DNA of 64,000 nucleotides, from contig OZ020487.1 of NCBI GenBank assembly GCA_963971405.1, positions 22,181,371 through 22,245,370 of the forward strand, given 5' to 3'. Under the pieces are notes generated by a model. That model made no database searches and was not told the DNA's origin. It worked only from the letters and a program-made list of their open reading frames with translations. The stretch comes from Psococerastis gibbosa. Its lineage: Eukaryota; Arthropoda; Insecta; Psocodea; Psocidae. Positions 21,105 to 32,900 of this stretch are shown piece by piece (the first letter of the stretch is position 1; every line of letters begins with the position of its first letter). The position numbers were made by a program, and so were the translations under genes.

Positions 21105-22690
21105 AGATGACTAATGCTTTAAGGCTGAACCATCCAGAGTTGGAGTCTTTGAAATAAGATTTAGAGGTCGTTTTGTGCCAGGTTGTAATCGGAAAAACTT
21201 TTTGTGAAAACGGTTTTTTGCCCAAAATCTACGGTGAAAATTGCGGAAAGGGAGTTGTGAAGTATGTCATTATTGGTATGTGTACGGTGACATTGGTAAG
21301 TGTAATGTACCTGCGGTAAATGCCAGTATTGTCCCTTTTATGTTTGCCTGTGTTGTTGCATAATATTTTATTTAGTATTTCGCTGAATATTTTAAAAATA
21401 CCAAACCTCGACGAATGAGTACTAGTCTTAGTGTATTATTGTAGTTATAATTAAGTGCAATTATTAAAGCATTCATCCTAGATACAAATTCTATGCAGAA
21501 TGAGGGTTGTGAGGCTGCAATCAAAACTTGCTGAAGAATTGCCCTTTCATCAACCACGACCCAGCAGCCCGAATCATCGCAGCTCTATAGAATCAGGATA
21601 TGAATGGGCCCTTATCTCTAAATCCAATAATGTAAAAGTAAAAAAAGTAAAAGTAAATAATAAATTTATTTCCTTCAAAAAAATCGCAATGCTTAAATAT
21701 ACATTAGATTTGAGATCTTATGTCCAAGATATTAGAAATTATGTTTTAATTAATTGGGTTGATCATACTATTTATTTTTATTTGCATGTGCGATACATGT
21801 ATACGTACGTAAATGTATTGTACTCCAAGTGGTGTTGCTCAGGAGTGTAATACCTGACCACGACAGGATGGTTCTTGGAACACTTATAAAAATCGGATAA
21901 ACTCGGTATTCCGCTTATGTAAGTTTTCGAATTAACAAAGTACTTCAAGTGCTATCCTAGGGTGGTCATGTAGTATATGCATTATAATGCACATATAGCA
22001 CCTCTGTTTCCAAAATAATTAAAACAGTATTTCAATTATTAATAAAAAATAAATTAGTGCCTAGTCAATTATTGGCAAGTGCAGGAAAATTGTGCTGTAT
22101 GAACTCTTATTTTAACGTTACCAGCAAAAGAAGGGTAACCTTTCACCGCTATTACAGCTATAGTATAAGCTAACAACATTACGCGGCTACAGCCATGTTA
22201 CGTAAGTTGGAAACAGTTTGAAGAGAAGGAAATCTAAGATTTAAAAGTTATGCACATAAGAATTGAGAAAAGTTGGAATACTTACCAAATGAGCAATGGA
22301 GTGGCTAATTTATAAAATTCTAAATCTCTTCAGAATTGTTGAAAATAAAATATACAAACAGGAGATTGATTTTATGAATACAAATAATTTGAAAACTTCA
22401 TGAATTTTAAAAATGACCTACTTTAACTTTGCAGGGATAGAAATTTATAAATTTTTTAAGAAGACAGCTTCAAAATTGAAAATGTTTTCACCAACCTCGC
22501 TGACATAAGTTCATTAATAGTCAGGGACCTGTTTTCCGGCTATTTCAGAAAATGTTAAATTGTTTCTTTCTCAAGCGGTAACGTTTTCCTTTTGCTTGAT
22601 TCCATTTTTGTAACTGTTTAAGACTGTTTTGAAACAGCGCGTGGGCCTATGTTCCTTCACAACCTCTATATATTTTATTTAAATTCTTGT
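21105..22690. other. no gene seen
   Basis: AT-rich. A 116-codon frame at 21500-21850 has no recognisable motif and a lysine/valine low-complexity centre; I do not call it. Confidence 0.4.
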
Positions 22691-22701
22691 TCCTATTCCC
22701 C

Positions 22702-23083
22702 CAGGGCCGGATTTAGGCTTCGGAGGCCCCTAGGCACAGTTCTTTCCCAAAAGGGCCCTCCCAAAAGAAGTAGCTCCATTGGCTTTTCCACACTGTTGCA
22801 CTGCAGACGAAGAGTATAGTAGGTATTAGGAAAAAGGGAACAAGAGCATAATACTTGTCGTTTTGTAATTGTCATTTTTGTAACGGTAACGTGCCACTGT
22901 CAGGTGCAATTAATGCCACGACACTAAATTTCCCACCATAATAAAAATTTAAAATAATTTTTTTCATAAGAAATTTACTTCTTTTTTACCTTTTACTCAT
23001 TTTTTTTTAATTTTGTGAGGTTCTCTTTCGTGTGGGAGCCCCTAAGCAGCTGCCTACTCTGCCTATTCCTAAATCCGGGCCTG
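22702..23083. mobile_element. hAT-type MITE with 8-bp duplication
   Basis: A 382-bp element starting CAGGGCCGGATTTAGG and ending CCTAAATCCGGGCCTG. TATTCCCC flanks both sides exactly (22694-22701, 23084-23091). The ends continue inward as inverted GGCCCCTA/TAGGGGC-type text. Non-coding. Confidence 0.92.
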
Positions 23084-23451
23084 TATTCCCCTGTTTAACC
23101 ACTATCACGATATGACATGCTGTTCAACAGGTGTTATGATATCAATAATCGTGAAATGTGGTCAATCATAGAGAAAGAGGAAATGAGAAATACCATGTCT
23201 GCCAACATAACGGTAATGACATTGGCCATAGTGTTTCACATTAATAATGACAATCCCACCTGCCTGCCCTTTTATGCTTTTATGCTTTCAGCAATAAAGT
23301 CACAATAGCTGCCCTTTTCAGTTACACGCCCAGGAATTTATTAGTTTAATTAAAAGTGGTGCGACGCATAAATTAGGCAATAAACAATATTCGAATAGTA
23401 CAGCTTATTGATCGGTCAGAACCGGTATTCATCTATTGGCTGTTGTTTTTT

Positions 23452-23582
23452 GCTTTCCAATTTATACGTAGTATAAGGGAAGCTTTGTGACGGTCGAAAT
23501 TTTCGATTCAGAGATATCAACGGATTTACACGTTTTAAGGTCCCAGGAACCCAAAAAAGTGTTTTTTACGAAATGTCTGTCC

Positions 23583-23616
<34 letters not shown>

Positions 23617-24300
23617 GCGTCGATTTCCGGGCAAACTACTCGGTCGATTTTGATGAAATTTTGCATTTAGGTTCACAAAAATCATACCTCGGAACCATTT
23701 TATTTTTATTTTGGGCTAACTCAATTTGGGGGGTTTTTATTTTCAAAAAACTTCAAAAAAACGTCTTAAAACATTATTTCCCAAAAACGGCTCCAACGAT
23801 TTCTTTTAAATTCACATATATTGTAGTTGTTGTTAATTTTGATAAAATGCGGGGGGTCGCTTGCCCCATGATAGTTTTCTTCTGGGGGTAAAAAAATAAA
23901 AATGACGAAATTTTAGTGAGAAATTACTAAAAAATAATTTTTCTGCGACATCTTTCTATTGATGATTTCTACCTTCAGGTATGTTTTAGGTGTTAAATTG
24001 AGTAACGAAACCGGACAGGTTGCTTTCCCAGAAAAGTATTTGTTTTTGTACAAAAAAATGTTTTTTTGGAAAAATGATAGAAAATTCACGCTCAAATGCA
24101 TTGGGTGCCCTGCCAGTATTGCTGTGTGGTAATGTGTTGGTCTGACCTATCTAAAATTTACCTCACCACCAGTGCACCAGTGACGAGTGACGTCAGGTGG
24201 ACAACCATAGGAAAATTATTTACCATGAAATTACTCATTTTCTCCATCTACTAATTTTGATAAATTGGAAAGCATGTTCGAGTAAACTCGGACCGGTTCT
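23452..24300 (+). mobile_element. family A repeat, full copy
   Basis: 849 bp, from GCTTTCCAATTTATACG to GAGTAAACTCGGACCGGTTCT. Near the right end it has ATAAATTGGAAAGCATG, an inverted match to the first 15 bases, followed by the palindrome CGAGTAAACTCG. It contains a TGTC microsatellite at 23577-23615. The 134-codon frame over its left half is microsatellite-driven. Confidence 0.9.
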
Positions 24301-24764
24301 TTAATTTAGTGGTTGATTTAGCCCCGCTACTCACCAGCCAGGTCTATGTTTTCGTATTGGGCTAGAATAGGAAAGGTACTGTATGTGACAAGTTTTCAGC
24401 TTGCCTCAAGTACCTACTCAAAAATTGGTGCTAGCTCTCGGGTTATTAAGCAGCATACGCTAGAATGTACGCCAAATAAATGCACTGTACCATATATGGA
24501 ATGTAATTTCAAGTGAAATTTATCTTTCTGGATAAATTTAACCTCTTTTTGTGTGGAACCTGAATGTGGATTTTCCGCTCCACGATCAAATTGAGAATCG
24601 AAAATTTTTCTCATTATACAAAACCTGACTGAAATTATAATCATAAGCAAGTAGGATGAATCTCGTACTCACCCAATTTCTTGGATTTTCTTTTTCTGGG
24701 TGAATAACGAGAAACGATTTCTCAATAAGGCATGTGTGTGTATTTTACCATCTGTCGACTTACT

Positions 24765-25110
24765 AAAAACAGAAATTTTTCAAATATTTTCCAAGGATGG
24801 GGTGGTATAATTGCGAAATTAATTAATTTTCCGTTCCTCTGCCGCAAAAATGTAAATGGTCTTATGAAAATTTCTAAAAAAGATAGACTGATTCACGACT
24901 TTTCTATAAAATCTGTTTAATGCACTTTATCGTCTTGTTCTGGATGTGCAACAAAAACAAATTTTATTCCGTAGAAAATTTGTATATTTTGGGAATTTTT
25001 TATCAGAATATTTCATATCTTTGTGGCAAAAGAAATTCATTAATTTAGTGAACAAATGAAAACCCAGACCTTCTTTGTTTACAAAGTGTTGGTAAATCTC
25101 TGTCTTCATT
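24765..25110. mobile_element. family F foldback repeat copy 1
   Basis: AATTAATTAATTTTC...GCCGCAAAAATG at the left is roughly inverted at the right as CATATCTTTGTGGCAAAAGA. Related copies are at 42185-42435 and 56240-56560 and share a block with TTCTATAAAAT.....TAATGCA and ..TTTACAAAGT or its equivalent. Old and diverged. Confidence 0.6.
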
Positions 25111-25509
25111 GAAAATTAAAGGGGCTGAATGTGTCTAATGATGTCAATTGTTTCTCTAATCAGTAGTTAGGTACTTTATAAACTTATCTACTGTAGCCTA
25201 TACTGTACATTAGTGACTAGACACTTTAACAGCTACATATCTGCTCAGTCAGTGTACCACTTTTCAGAGCCCATTTATGGATAGAGATAGTTAAAAAACG
25301 ACAAAAAATACGCTTGCTGTTTCACCCTTCGTTTACCAAGGGAAAATAGTGTGCATTCTAAAACGCCGTAAAAATATCTTCGCCTTTCATACACACCTGG
25401 TGAGATTACAAGCTTATGCTATTATCGCTGTAGGCTATAGATACTCACGCATAAATTGTGTCTTACGCAAAAATCTTAGTATCAAATTAATGCACTATCA
25501 CCTAATGAG

Positions 25510-25725
25510 GAATGAGGCGCACTCCTATGCACAAGGTGCGGAGTGACCCTCACTGTGCCTCACATTAGTGCTCACCTTCTTCTCGATTACCCAACATACT
25601 CGATCCAACGAGCCTCCGTCTTACGAGCCCCCTCCTCCCTCTCCGAAGCGCTAGGAAACAACACAACAGCCACAGATAACATCATACAGTTCCTAACAGC
25701 CACCGGCCTCTTCTTCATCATTTAG
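25510..25725 (+). mobile_element. Jockey-like LINE ORF2 C-terminus
   Basis: Reads LCTRCGVTLTVPHISAHLLL, then YPTYSIQRASVL, SLSEALGNNTTATDNIIQFL and TGLFFII, stop at 25725. The CxxC..LTV.HI.....Y...R motif followed by L.E.LG...IIQFL..TGL is the terminal zinc-like tail of Jockey-type LINEs after RNase H. A C-rich 3' region follows. It is frameshifted upstream near 25510 and 5'-truncated. Confidence 0.75.
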
Positions 25726-25729
25726 CCCC

Positions 25730-26494
25730 CCCCCCTACTTACCCAACAGAGCAAATAACCCTCACACACAAAATAATCGGTAAACATTCCCAATTTCCTA
25801 GCGCAAATTCCCAATAGGGACCCGCGCTTTAACAAATATATATATATATAATTTATACGGTATAACTAAGTAAGACTAAGAGATTGCTTTTAAAATAATT
25901 TAAAATAACCAAAAACTGCTAATGAAGCTGATAAAAGCAAAAAGTTATTAAATTGATAAAATTAAAATTATGAGAACGTTGAAGTGTCAGGTACGATGAA
26001 AGATAACTTTAAAAGAGAATTAAAAGCAGCACCAAAGCTGAAATGAGGTTGGGATGACCGGTTAGTCCCCCCACTTAACTTCCAAAACTCATTTCCCAAA
26101 TTAGAGAATCAATCATTGCCTGGGAAAGAAAATTTCTTTTTAATGAAATATGTTTCATCAGTGGAGACTCGATTTTATAAATTGCGTGAAGGTCATTTTC
26201 CATTTTGTTTTCCTCGACGTTCACTGGAAACGGATCGCTTTCATTTTCTGATGTGGCAAGTAATTGATAATAAGGGCTGACTTCTTGGCGGCTACTTTGG
26301 AAAAATCGGCAAGGAAAAGTTCTTTCTTTATTGGTACCATATTTCTCTTAAAACTCGCCCCTGTTAGTTATGATCAGTTTCTTTCTTCGATTCTTCTCAG
26401 TTTAATCAACATTATGAGCTACAATGAACCTTTCTTACGAACGTTTTATAGTGTGACACGTGTTATCAATCGGGGTCTCAACTCTCAAGCCATC
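25730..26494. other. no gene seen
   Basis: Starts with the probable LINE 3' UTR (C run, then a TA run at 25837-25850), then unremarkable AT-rich sequence. Confidence 0.4.
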
Positions 26495-26498
26495 CTTA

Positions 26499-26727
26499 GA
26501 AACCGTTTATAGTAGGCGGTTTGCGGGAGCGGATCTGGCGTAAAATAAACATAAGAAAAACTTGAAGTTTGGTTATTATTATGGAACATAGTCTCTTTCT
26601 AAGATAAGTTCCACAAGGTTTATAAGAAGGAATCATTTTGCCCCATTTAAACATGGAATGACAAGCTTATCCTATGTTTGATTTACGCCAGACCCCGCTC
26701 CCGCAACCGCCTGCTATAAACGGGCCC
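26499..26727. mobile_element. Harbinger-like foldback MITE
   Basis: A 229-bp element with about 50-bp inverted arms: CCGTTTATAGTAGGCGG and GCGGGAGCGG at the left, their reverse complement at the right, ending CTATAAACGGGCCC. TTA flanks both sides (26496-26498, 26728-26730). The right TTA is also the left duplication of the next element. Confidence 0.8.
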
Positions 26728-26730
26728 TTA

Positions 26731-27120
26731 GGATTTCACCGACCGGCTAGGGCTAAATACAAAAACGGTGACGTGGTAGCAGATATTCAAAACTTAGGCG
26801 AGGTTTCCACCAACCTCGCATTGCAGAATGCAAATGACATTGACGGAAATGTTTGTTTTTCTTTTTACAGAAATCTATTAAAATGTTTGTAATTAACATA
26901 TCCCATGACGCCATTTTTTAATTTTAGTTTGTTTGTTTGCGATTTTACTCTATGATCATTGATCAATTTTAACTATGGCATAGAGTAAAAAAAACATTTC
27001 CGTCAATGCCATTTGCATTCTGCAATGCGAGGTCGGTGGAAACCCCGTCTATGTCTTGAATGTCTGCTACCACGTCACTGTTTTTGTATTTAGCCCTAAC
27101 CGGTCGGTGGAATCCCCGCC
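26731..27120. mobile_element. long-arm Harbinger-like foldback MITE, copy 1
   Basis: A 390-bp element with about 140-bp inverted arms containing CACCGACCGGCTAGGGCTAA, GACGTGGTAGCAGA.ATTC, and CCTCGCATTGCAGAATGCAA. TTA on both sides (26728-26730, 27121-27123). Copies are at 29366-29752 and 53265-53659. Short frames inside are arm artefacts. Confidence 0.88.
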
Positions 27121-27123
27121 TTA

Positions 27124-28300
27124 GTTGAGTGTATGAATATAAAGTCATTACGTATTTACTTATTAGCATCATTTGTTAGCGTAAAGGCCAATGACCTAAA
27201 GAAGCATACAGACTGCTTATGCTTGGTGATTGCCAATCGGTCCCATTTGGCGTCGTTACCCCTTTCTTGTCCCCATGGCAACTGAGAAGAGAGTCGTAGC
27301 GCCACGAGGTGGCAGAGATTTACAAAAATACAAATATAACTGAACACCTTCACGCACTTTTATAATTATCTGCCACTGCTGTGTGGTTTTCCACGCAGGC
27401 TATTTTTTTAGGACTTTGAAACTTAAGCTAAACTATCCGATGGCTCCCTTATGTCTTATTAAAGAATCGGCACAAACTTCTCAGTACATAGCTTATAAAC
27501 AGTGGGAACATTGTTATGCCTGGTAATTATAGAAAGAAGTGAAGTACTTTATAAAAGCAAATTTCAAGAAAGAACAGAATTGAAACATGTTTTTTGCTTG
27601 GGTAAGCTTTTTGCTTTATAAAAACTTTATTGCTCCCAGCTGCTCTTTACCCATATTGCTCGCAAGGGGTATGAAATATTGACATTGAGTTGGGTGTTCT
27701 ACAAAAATCGCAAAAGAGAATTTCGAGGAAGCTATCAAGATCTCTCTTTTGTTATAGTAGGTACCTAATTAACTTTGAACTGAACTAGTGGTTTGAGCAT
27801 GCATTATTTAAGATTTATAGGGTTATGGTCAACCCCCTATTATGATTAAAGACATTTTCCTGGACTTTGACCTACTTGTAGTGGCCCATTGAACCTAGGC
27901 TGATTGCAAACAACGGCGTCATCGGTTTTCGGACATTACATTCAATTTATTTCACTTTAATAATTTTTGTTTCATTCTTCTTATTTTTTTCAATTTAATA
28001 TTTGATTGTAATTGTCTTCAACTTTATAGACAGCAGGATGTTCTGTCTCGACAGTTTGACGATTACTGTCTACTGTGTATTTTTCGTTACTTAGTGAAAC
28101 ATACAATGTAGGAATTTAAATTGTACTCAATTATGTGTATAAGATTTACATTTTATTGGACTTTCAGGTCTGTTTTCAAAAAAATGATTATTTATTTATT
28201 TATTTATTTATAATGCCTGAAAACTGTTTAGGTCGTTATAACACAATATTGGTATGAATTTCTGACTAATGAGGAGTAGGCTAAACCGCGTCTATTAACA
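27124..28300. other. no gene seen; decayed family E fragment
   Basis: Near 27855-27945, GGACTTTGACCTACTTGTAG followed by TGGCCCATTG and TTTTCGGACATTA resembles the left end of family E. The rest is AT-rich without recognised content. A TTTA run lies at 28187-28212. Confidence 0.4.
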
Positions 28301-28308
28301 GATTGACA

Positions 28309-28509
28309 TGTAGGACATGTAGTGTAGTGGTACGGACTCCGAATTTCACTCAATAGGTTGTCGGTTTGAGTCTTACACTTGGTAAATTTTCTGGTCATAC
28401 TTCGAAGGACATGTAAACCAGGAGGCCCCGGACCTTCCTAGTTGAGTGTAAGAGAGGGCTTTATAGCCCCAACTCCGCTAGGTTGGCTTAGTAATAGAAC
28501 AAAAAAGTC
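28309..28509 (+). mobile_element. tRNA-derived SINE, full copy
   Basis: A-box-like TAGTGTAGTGGTACGG near 28320, B-box-like GGTTTGAGTC near 28363, then TTTTCTGGTCATACTTCGAA, GACATGTAAACCAGG, CTTCCTAGTTGAGTGTAAGA, GAGGGCTTTATAGCC and GCTAGGTTGGCTTAGTAATA. It ends in an A-rich stretch followed by TTTA units. Head, body and tail order is that of a tRNA-derived SINE dependent on a partner LINE. Confidence 0.85.
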
Positions 28510-29080
28510 AATTTTTATTTATTTATTGTTAACATTAACATATTAACACTAACCTCCCCGAAATTACTACCTCTTCTGATAGCTGGACTTTCTAAAATCT
28601 CAGACAGCTGTAATGAAATTGTGTCCCATTTATCTCCAAGCAGAGAATTCATAAACTGCGCTGGGTTGAATAACACGTTATACTACACCTCTACATTGAC
28701 GCCCCGCCCCAATGGAATGCAACGGATTTAGAGCGGCAGATGCTTTCCCCTAAAATGACACCTTGGGAGTAATGAGCCCCGCCAGTCAGGGGGGAAATTT
28801 TCGCAACTCCATGTTACGTAATGATTACCTACCCTGTGTCAGACTTGCCAACTTCACGTGATGTAATGTTGTCTATAATGCTATTGTACTTTCGAGTTAC
28901 ATTCCGAGTTGGCTGGCAGTATGGTACAATGTGAATCCTACTTTAACTCAGTAATGTATAGTTGCTTAGTATACTTTGCCAAAAGTTGCACACCTTCCAT
29001 CGTTATTATTGTTCAAGCAACCAAACACATTTTGAATTTCCCACCATTCCACCATCGCTTCAAAAGTCTCGGGAAGGACT

Positions 29081-29316
29081 GGACCATCCCGTGGCTGTAG
29101 ACCGTTATCAATATGGCTGCTAGTGTAGCCTGCACAAGGCAATTACGCAATTTCGCTGGGAAAATAGCCTGCACAAGCTAAGTACAAAGTTTTGACCGGG
29201 TCCTGGTATCCGTTCTGCTATGCTGCAATGTGTAAAACTTCTGTATTTTTTACGTTGGTACTTATCTTTGATAGTTGGCTTATGGTTAACGCTGTTCCAG
29301 TAAATATATTTCAATG
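29081..29316 (+). repeat. family H dispersed repeat copy 1
   Basis: ACCATCCCGTGGCTGTAGAC, AATATGGCTGCTAGTGTAGC, CGCAATTTCGCTGGGAAAAT, GTTTTGACCGGGTC and TTTTTTACGTTGGTACTTAT all recur in the same order at 59634-59905. Unknown class; the partial frames inside are not conserved between copies. Confidence 0.8.
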
Positions 29317-29365
29317 GACTGGACAGCGCCTTCCAATGCAAGGCGGCGCCGTGCAGTATACCTTA

Positions 29366-29752
29366 GGTGCCCATTCCATTGACCGGCTAGGGCTATTTCC
29401 AACAACGGTGACGTGGTAGTAGACATTCAAGACTTAGGTGGCGTTTCCAGCGACCTCGCATTGCAGAATTGACGGAAATGTTTATTTTCCTCTATGCCAT
29501 AGTTAAAATTGATCAATGATCATACAGTAAAATCACAAACAAACAAACAAACTAAAATTAAAAAAAGGCTTCATGGGATATGTTAAGTACAAACATTTTA
29601 ATAGATTTCTATTAAAAAAAATCAAACATTTCCGTCAATGTCATTTGCAATCTGCAATGCGAGGTCGGTGGAATTGCTACCTAAGTCTTGAATGTCTGCT
29701 ACCACGTCATCGTTGTTGGAAATAGCCCTAGCCGGTCAATGGAATGGGCGCC
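29366..29752. mobile_element. long-arm Harbinger-like foldback MITE, copy 2
   Basis: A 387-bp element with ends GGTGCCCATTCCATTGACCG and CGGTCAATGGAATGGGCGCC. The duplication is TTA at 29363-29365 versus ATA at 29753-29755 (one mismatch). Arms match copies 1 and 3. The outermost bases differ from those copies but are symmetrical between its own two ends. Confidence 0.85.
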
Positions 29753-29800
29753 ATACGGTAGCAGGTAGTTAGCACAGTGAAATTATGTATTAACAATTTG

Positions 29801-29981
29801 ATATAAATATAAATATAAATATAAATATAAATATAAATATAAATATAAATATAAATATAAATATAAATATAAATATAAATATAAATATAAATATAAATAT
29901 AAATATATATATAAATATAAATATAAATATAAATATAAATATAAATATAAATATAAATATAAATATAAATATAAATATATT
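29801..29981. repeat. ATAAAT hexanucleotide array
   Basis: About 29 nearly perfect ATAAAT units with one ATAT slip near 29905-29910. Near-purity indicates recent expansion. Confidence 0.97.
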
Positions 29982-29984
29982 ACT

Positions 29985-32900
29985 CTTCAGTGTTCATCTA
30001 TTGAGTATTTGTCACTCCAGAAATCTGGTCAAGGTGGATGAAATAATAATTAACAAAGTGACTAATTAAAATCTGGGACTAGTATGCCTAGGCCCTCCCC
30101 GCTATAGATGTGTTGTAATGTCCCATTCTCTCAAACATGGATCCTTGAAAAATAGCGATAAAACAAAAAACAAAGGAAATGAATGACACATACCTAACAG
30201 ATGATCCAGAACAACTTGAATGTTTACAATGTTCAACTCAGTCAGCCTTTTAGTCCCTAAAAGACTGACCGAGAAGAACGGGTGATGCCCGCTACAATTG
30301 CTTCTCTTTTCTAAAGGGACGCATGTTGATAATATATACTGTATGCTGCTGTATTTTCCAAAATATGAACAGAATGTGTATAGTAACTATGTATATACTT
30401 CTTATTTCATTGTATACTTACATATTTTTTATATATACTGTTGGTAGGTTTCCACCTTGCCTGATTTTATAACAGGTACTGTCAACTAGTAGTATACCTG
30501 TCACAAAATCACGTATTATATGATAAGAAACCCCTATAAAAGACTCTCTCATTTTTATTTCTCCTATATTAATATTAAAATATTAACAATTTACTAAATA
30601 TAATATACGATCATTAAAATATTGAAAAATAACATTGCACAATACGACTATTAACTGCTTATGGAATAAAAGAAATAAAATTAAGCATTAAATGAAAAAT
30701 GAAATATATTTTTAATTAAAAAACTTGCCTTCTTTTTTAAAGAAGACACAAAAGGTGCATTTTCAAACATAACACTTCCTTCATTCCAGCAGCATTAAGG
30801 ACTGCTTTCGACAATAAAGTAACATTACCCTTGGAAATAAATCACTTTTATAAACCCCACCATGAGCGAAATCCGACGAATCCCCGACAAGTGAAAATTA
30901 CAGTTCCCTGTATAACTTTTTCTCATGTGTGAATGATAAAGAATATTAAGTATGAAAGCTCACATGATATATAATTGAGAAAGAGGGTAATCACTCGGGC
31001 TTTTCAATTTTTGCATTTGTGCTCAAAGGAAAATGCTATGGCTGAGAATCAGTATGCACGCCGGGTACCCATTCGTCTCTTTTGCCTTTGTCCAACTTTT
31101 CAAATTCACCTCTCGAGGAATGCCTTATTGGTTTCCCTTGAAGCCTCATGTCACGCTTTAAATGTCTTTGAAATCTATAACCTACTTTCAGACCAATATC
31201 CAGTAGACTTTCTTTGCCGGCTAAGCCTTGAATTTCTTCACTTCCATCGGTTTAGGAATTTTTCCTTACCAAAAATCATGCAAACACCGGGAATATAAAA
31301 TGTATTTGTATTTTGTACTTTATCAAATTCTAGTCTATTATGTACTTTCATAAGCTATGGTGTTTTTATCTGCCGCCGCCTTTTTTATTTTTTGTTTAAG
31401 GGAGCCTATAAGCTTGGGCTTGCTTATAAGCGCACCGAGTTTTTGTGATGTGTCTTTGCTGTGAGAGTTAGCGTATAATAGGACACTGTTATCAAGAGCG
31501 CACAAGGAGGTTGCCCAAGGGCGGTCTAAAACAGTTTGTCTTTGCCCGTTTCCAATAGGGTGTGAGTGTATGTTATTGTATATCCGTCTAAGTTACAAGA
31601 AAATTATTATTATTATTTATAATTTATTTATTAATAATTTATTAATTATTATTAATTATATTTATATCTTGCAGAGCCACTGCACTATGATCGCTCGATA
31701 AGCGGAAGCTTGAGCGTGATAATGCTGATTAATAACAAATTGTTGTTCTCAATATATGCACCTTGTCCGGGGTTACCGGTCAAGGAAAAAAGTGAAAAAG
31801 TGAACATTTTTATATTATGTAATGTTATTACAAGGGGTTATGTTAGTCTGTCCAAGCCATTGATTCAAGCAAGGGTATATAATTATAATATGTGTATAGT
31901 AACATTCCGCCAAGTTGAACCGTCAGGTTATTTGATTGATATTATTTTGTTTCAGGTAAGTTTTACAACTTCGATTTCTCCAGGCAGCAAACCTGCAGTG
32001 GGGAATTTCAAAATATTTAAACGTACTTCTTCCTCTTCTTTCTCTAAATGCCTAAATGCTGGTGGTATGCGCAAAGTGAGGGGGTCGGCCCGGGCCCATT
32101 TCTTATCTACAATATATCCGAGGCTTCCATTTGTGCTATGAATCAGTAATACCACTGTGCAGGAGCGACAGTGCCTAGCGACTGTGCCTAGCGACAGTGG
32201 ACAATGTAAACACACAAGAATCGAAAAAGTTTCCGCAGACAATACTAATTAATTCCGTTATACTGTTTTACTATCTTGGTATTTGTGTTCAGTATAGTTC
32301 ATTATTTTAGAATGCATTCTTTCAACTTATAAAGTCCAATGAATGCATGTCCATGTCAGTACTCTGTAAAATAGAAATTGTCAAAACTCATAATGTGGGT
32401 ACAAAAACGCCATTAGAATTATCTTAGATCTCACATAATTTTGAAAGGGCAAAAACTGGGGACTGTGGCGGAAATGAAGGGCTAGAATTTCAGCAACAGG
32501 CGTTAGATCTAAGTCACGTCCACTATTTATGTTTCTCTTTCGAAGGCTCATTGTTCGGAACGTGTTACGAAAAACCTCTGAAGGCGTTTTACTTCCTTTT
32601 ACTTTTTGGGATATCAGCACGTTGCTTACGACGTCATTTTTCTTCAATTAGTTCTTTATGTTTTCGCAATTTTCCTACTACATTTACAATGAACTGCTTA
32701 TGTACAGTATATGCTCATTTGTTACACATGTATATTCTCCATGTTTACTACAATATACATTATTTTGTCCTACATTTAAGTTTTCTCAAAAGCTAAAAGA
32801 AATAAAGTAGAAGGAAAGGAAATTGCTCTTATTGCGTTCCACATCGGGCGAATTTTTGGTAGATCACTGAACCAGTCTGTCTGTCTCCGGCAAAAAATGC

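Noticed and set aside
23487..23891. 134-codon plus-strand frame with SVCLSVC repeats (also at 35699 and 48792)
   Set aside because: It is the translation of the CTGT microsatellite and flanks inside family A copies. The frame is not kept between copies.
26674..27172. Small ORFs with GFHRPARAKYKNGDVVADIQ on both strands (also at 53430)
   Set aside because: They are the two arms of the long foldback elements read in opposite directions.
31710..32141. 143-codon plus-strand ORF
   Set aside because: No recognisable motif and mixed composition; length is possible by chance in this amount of sequence.
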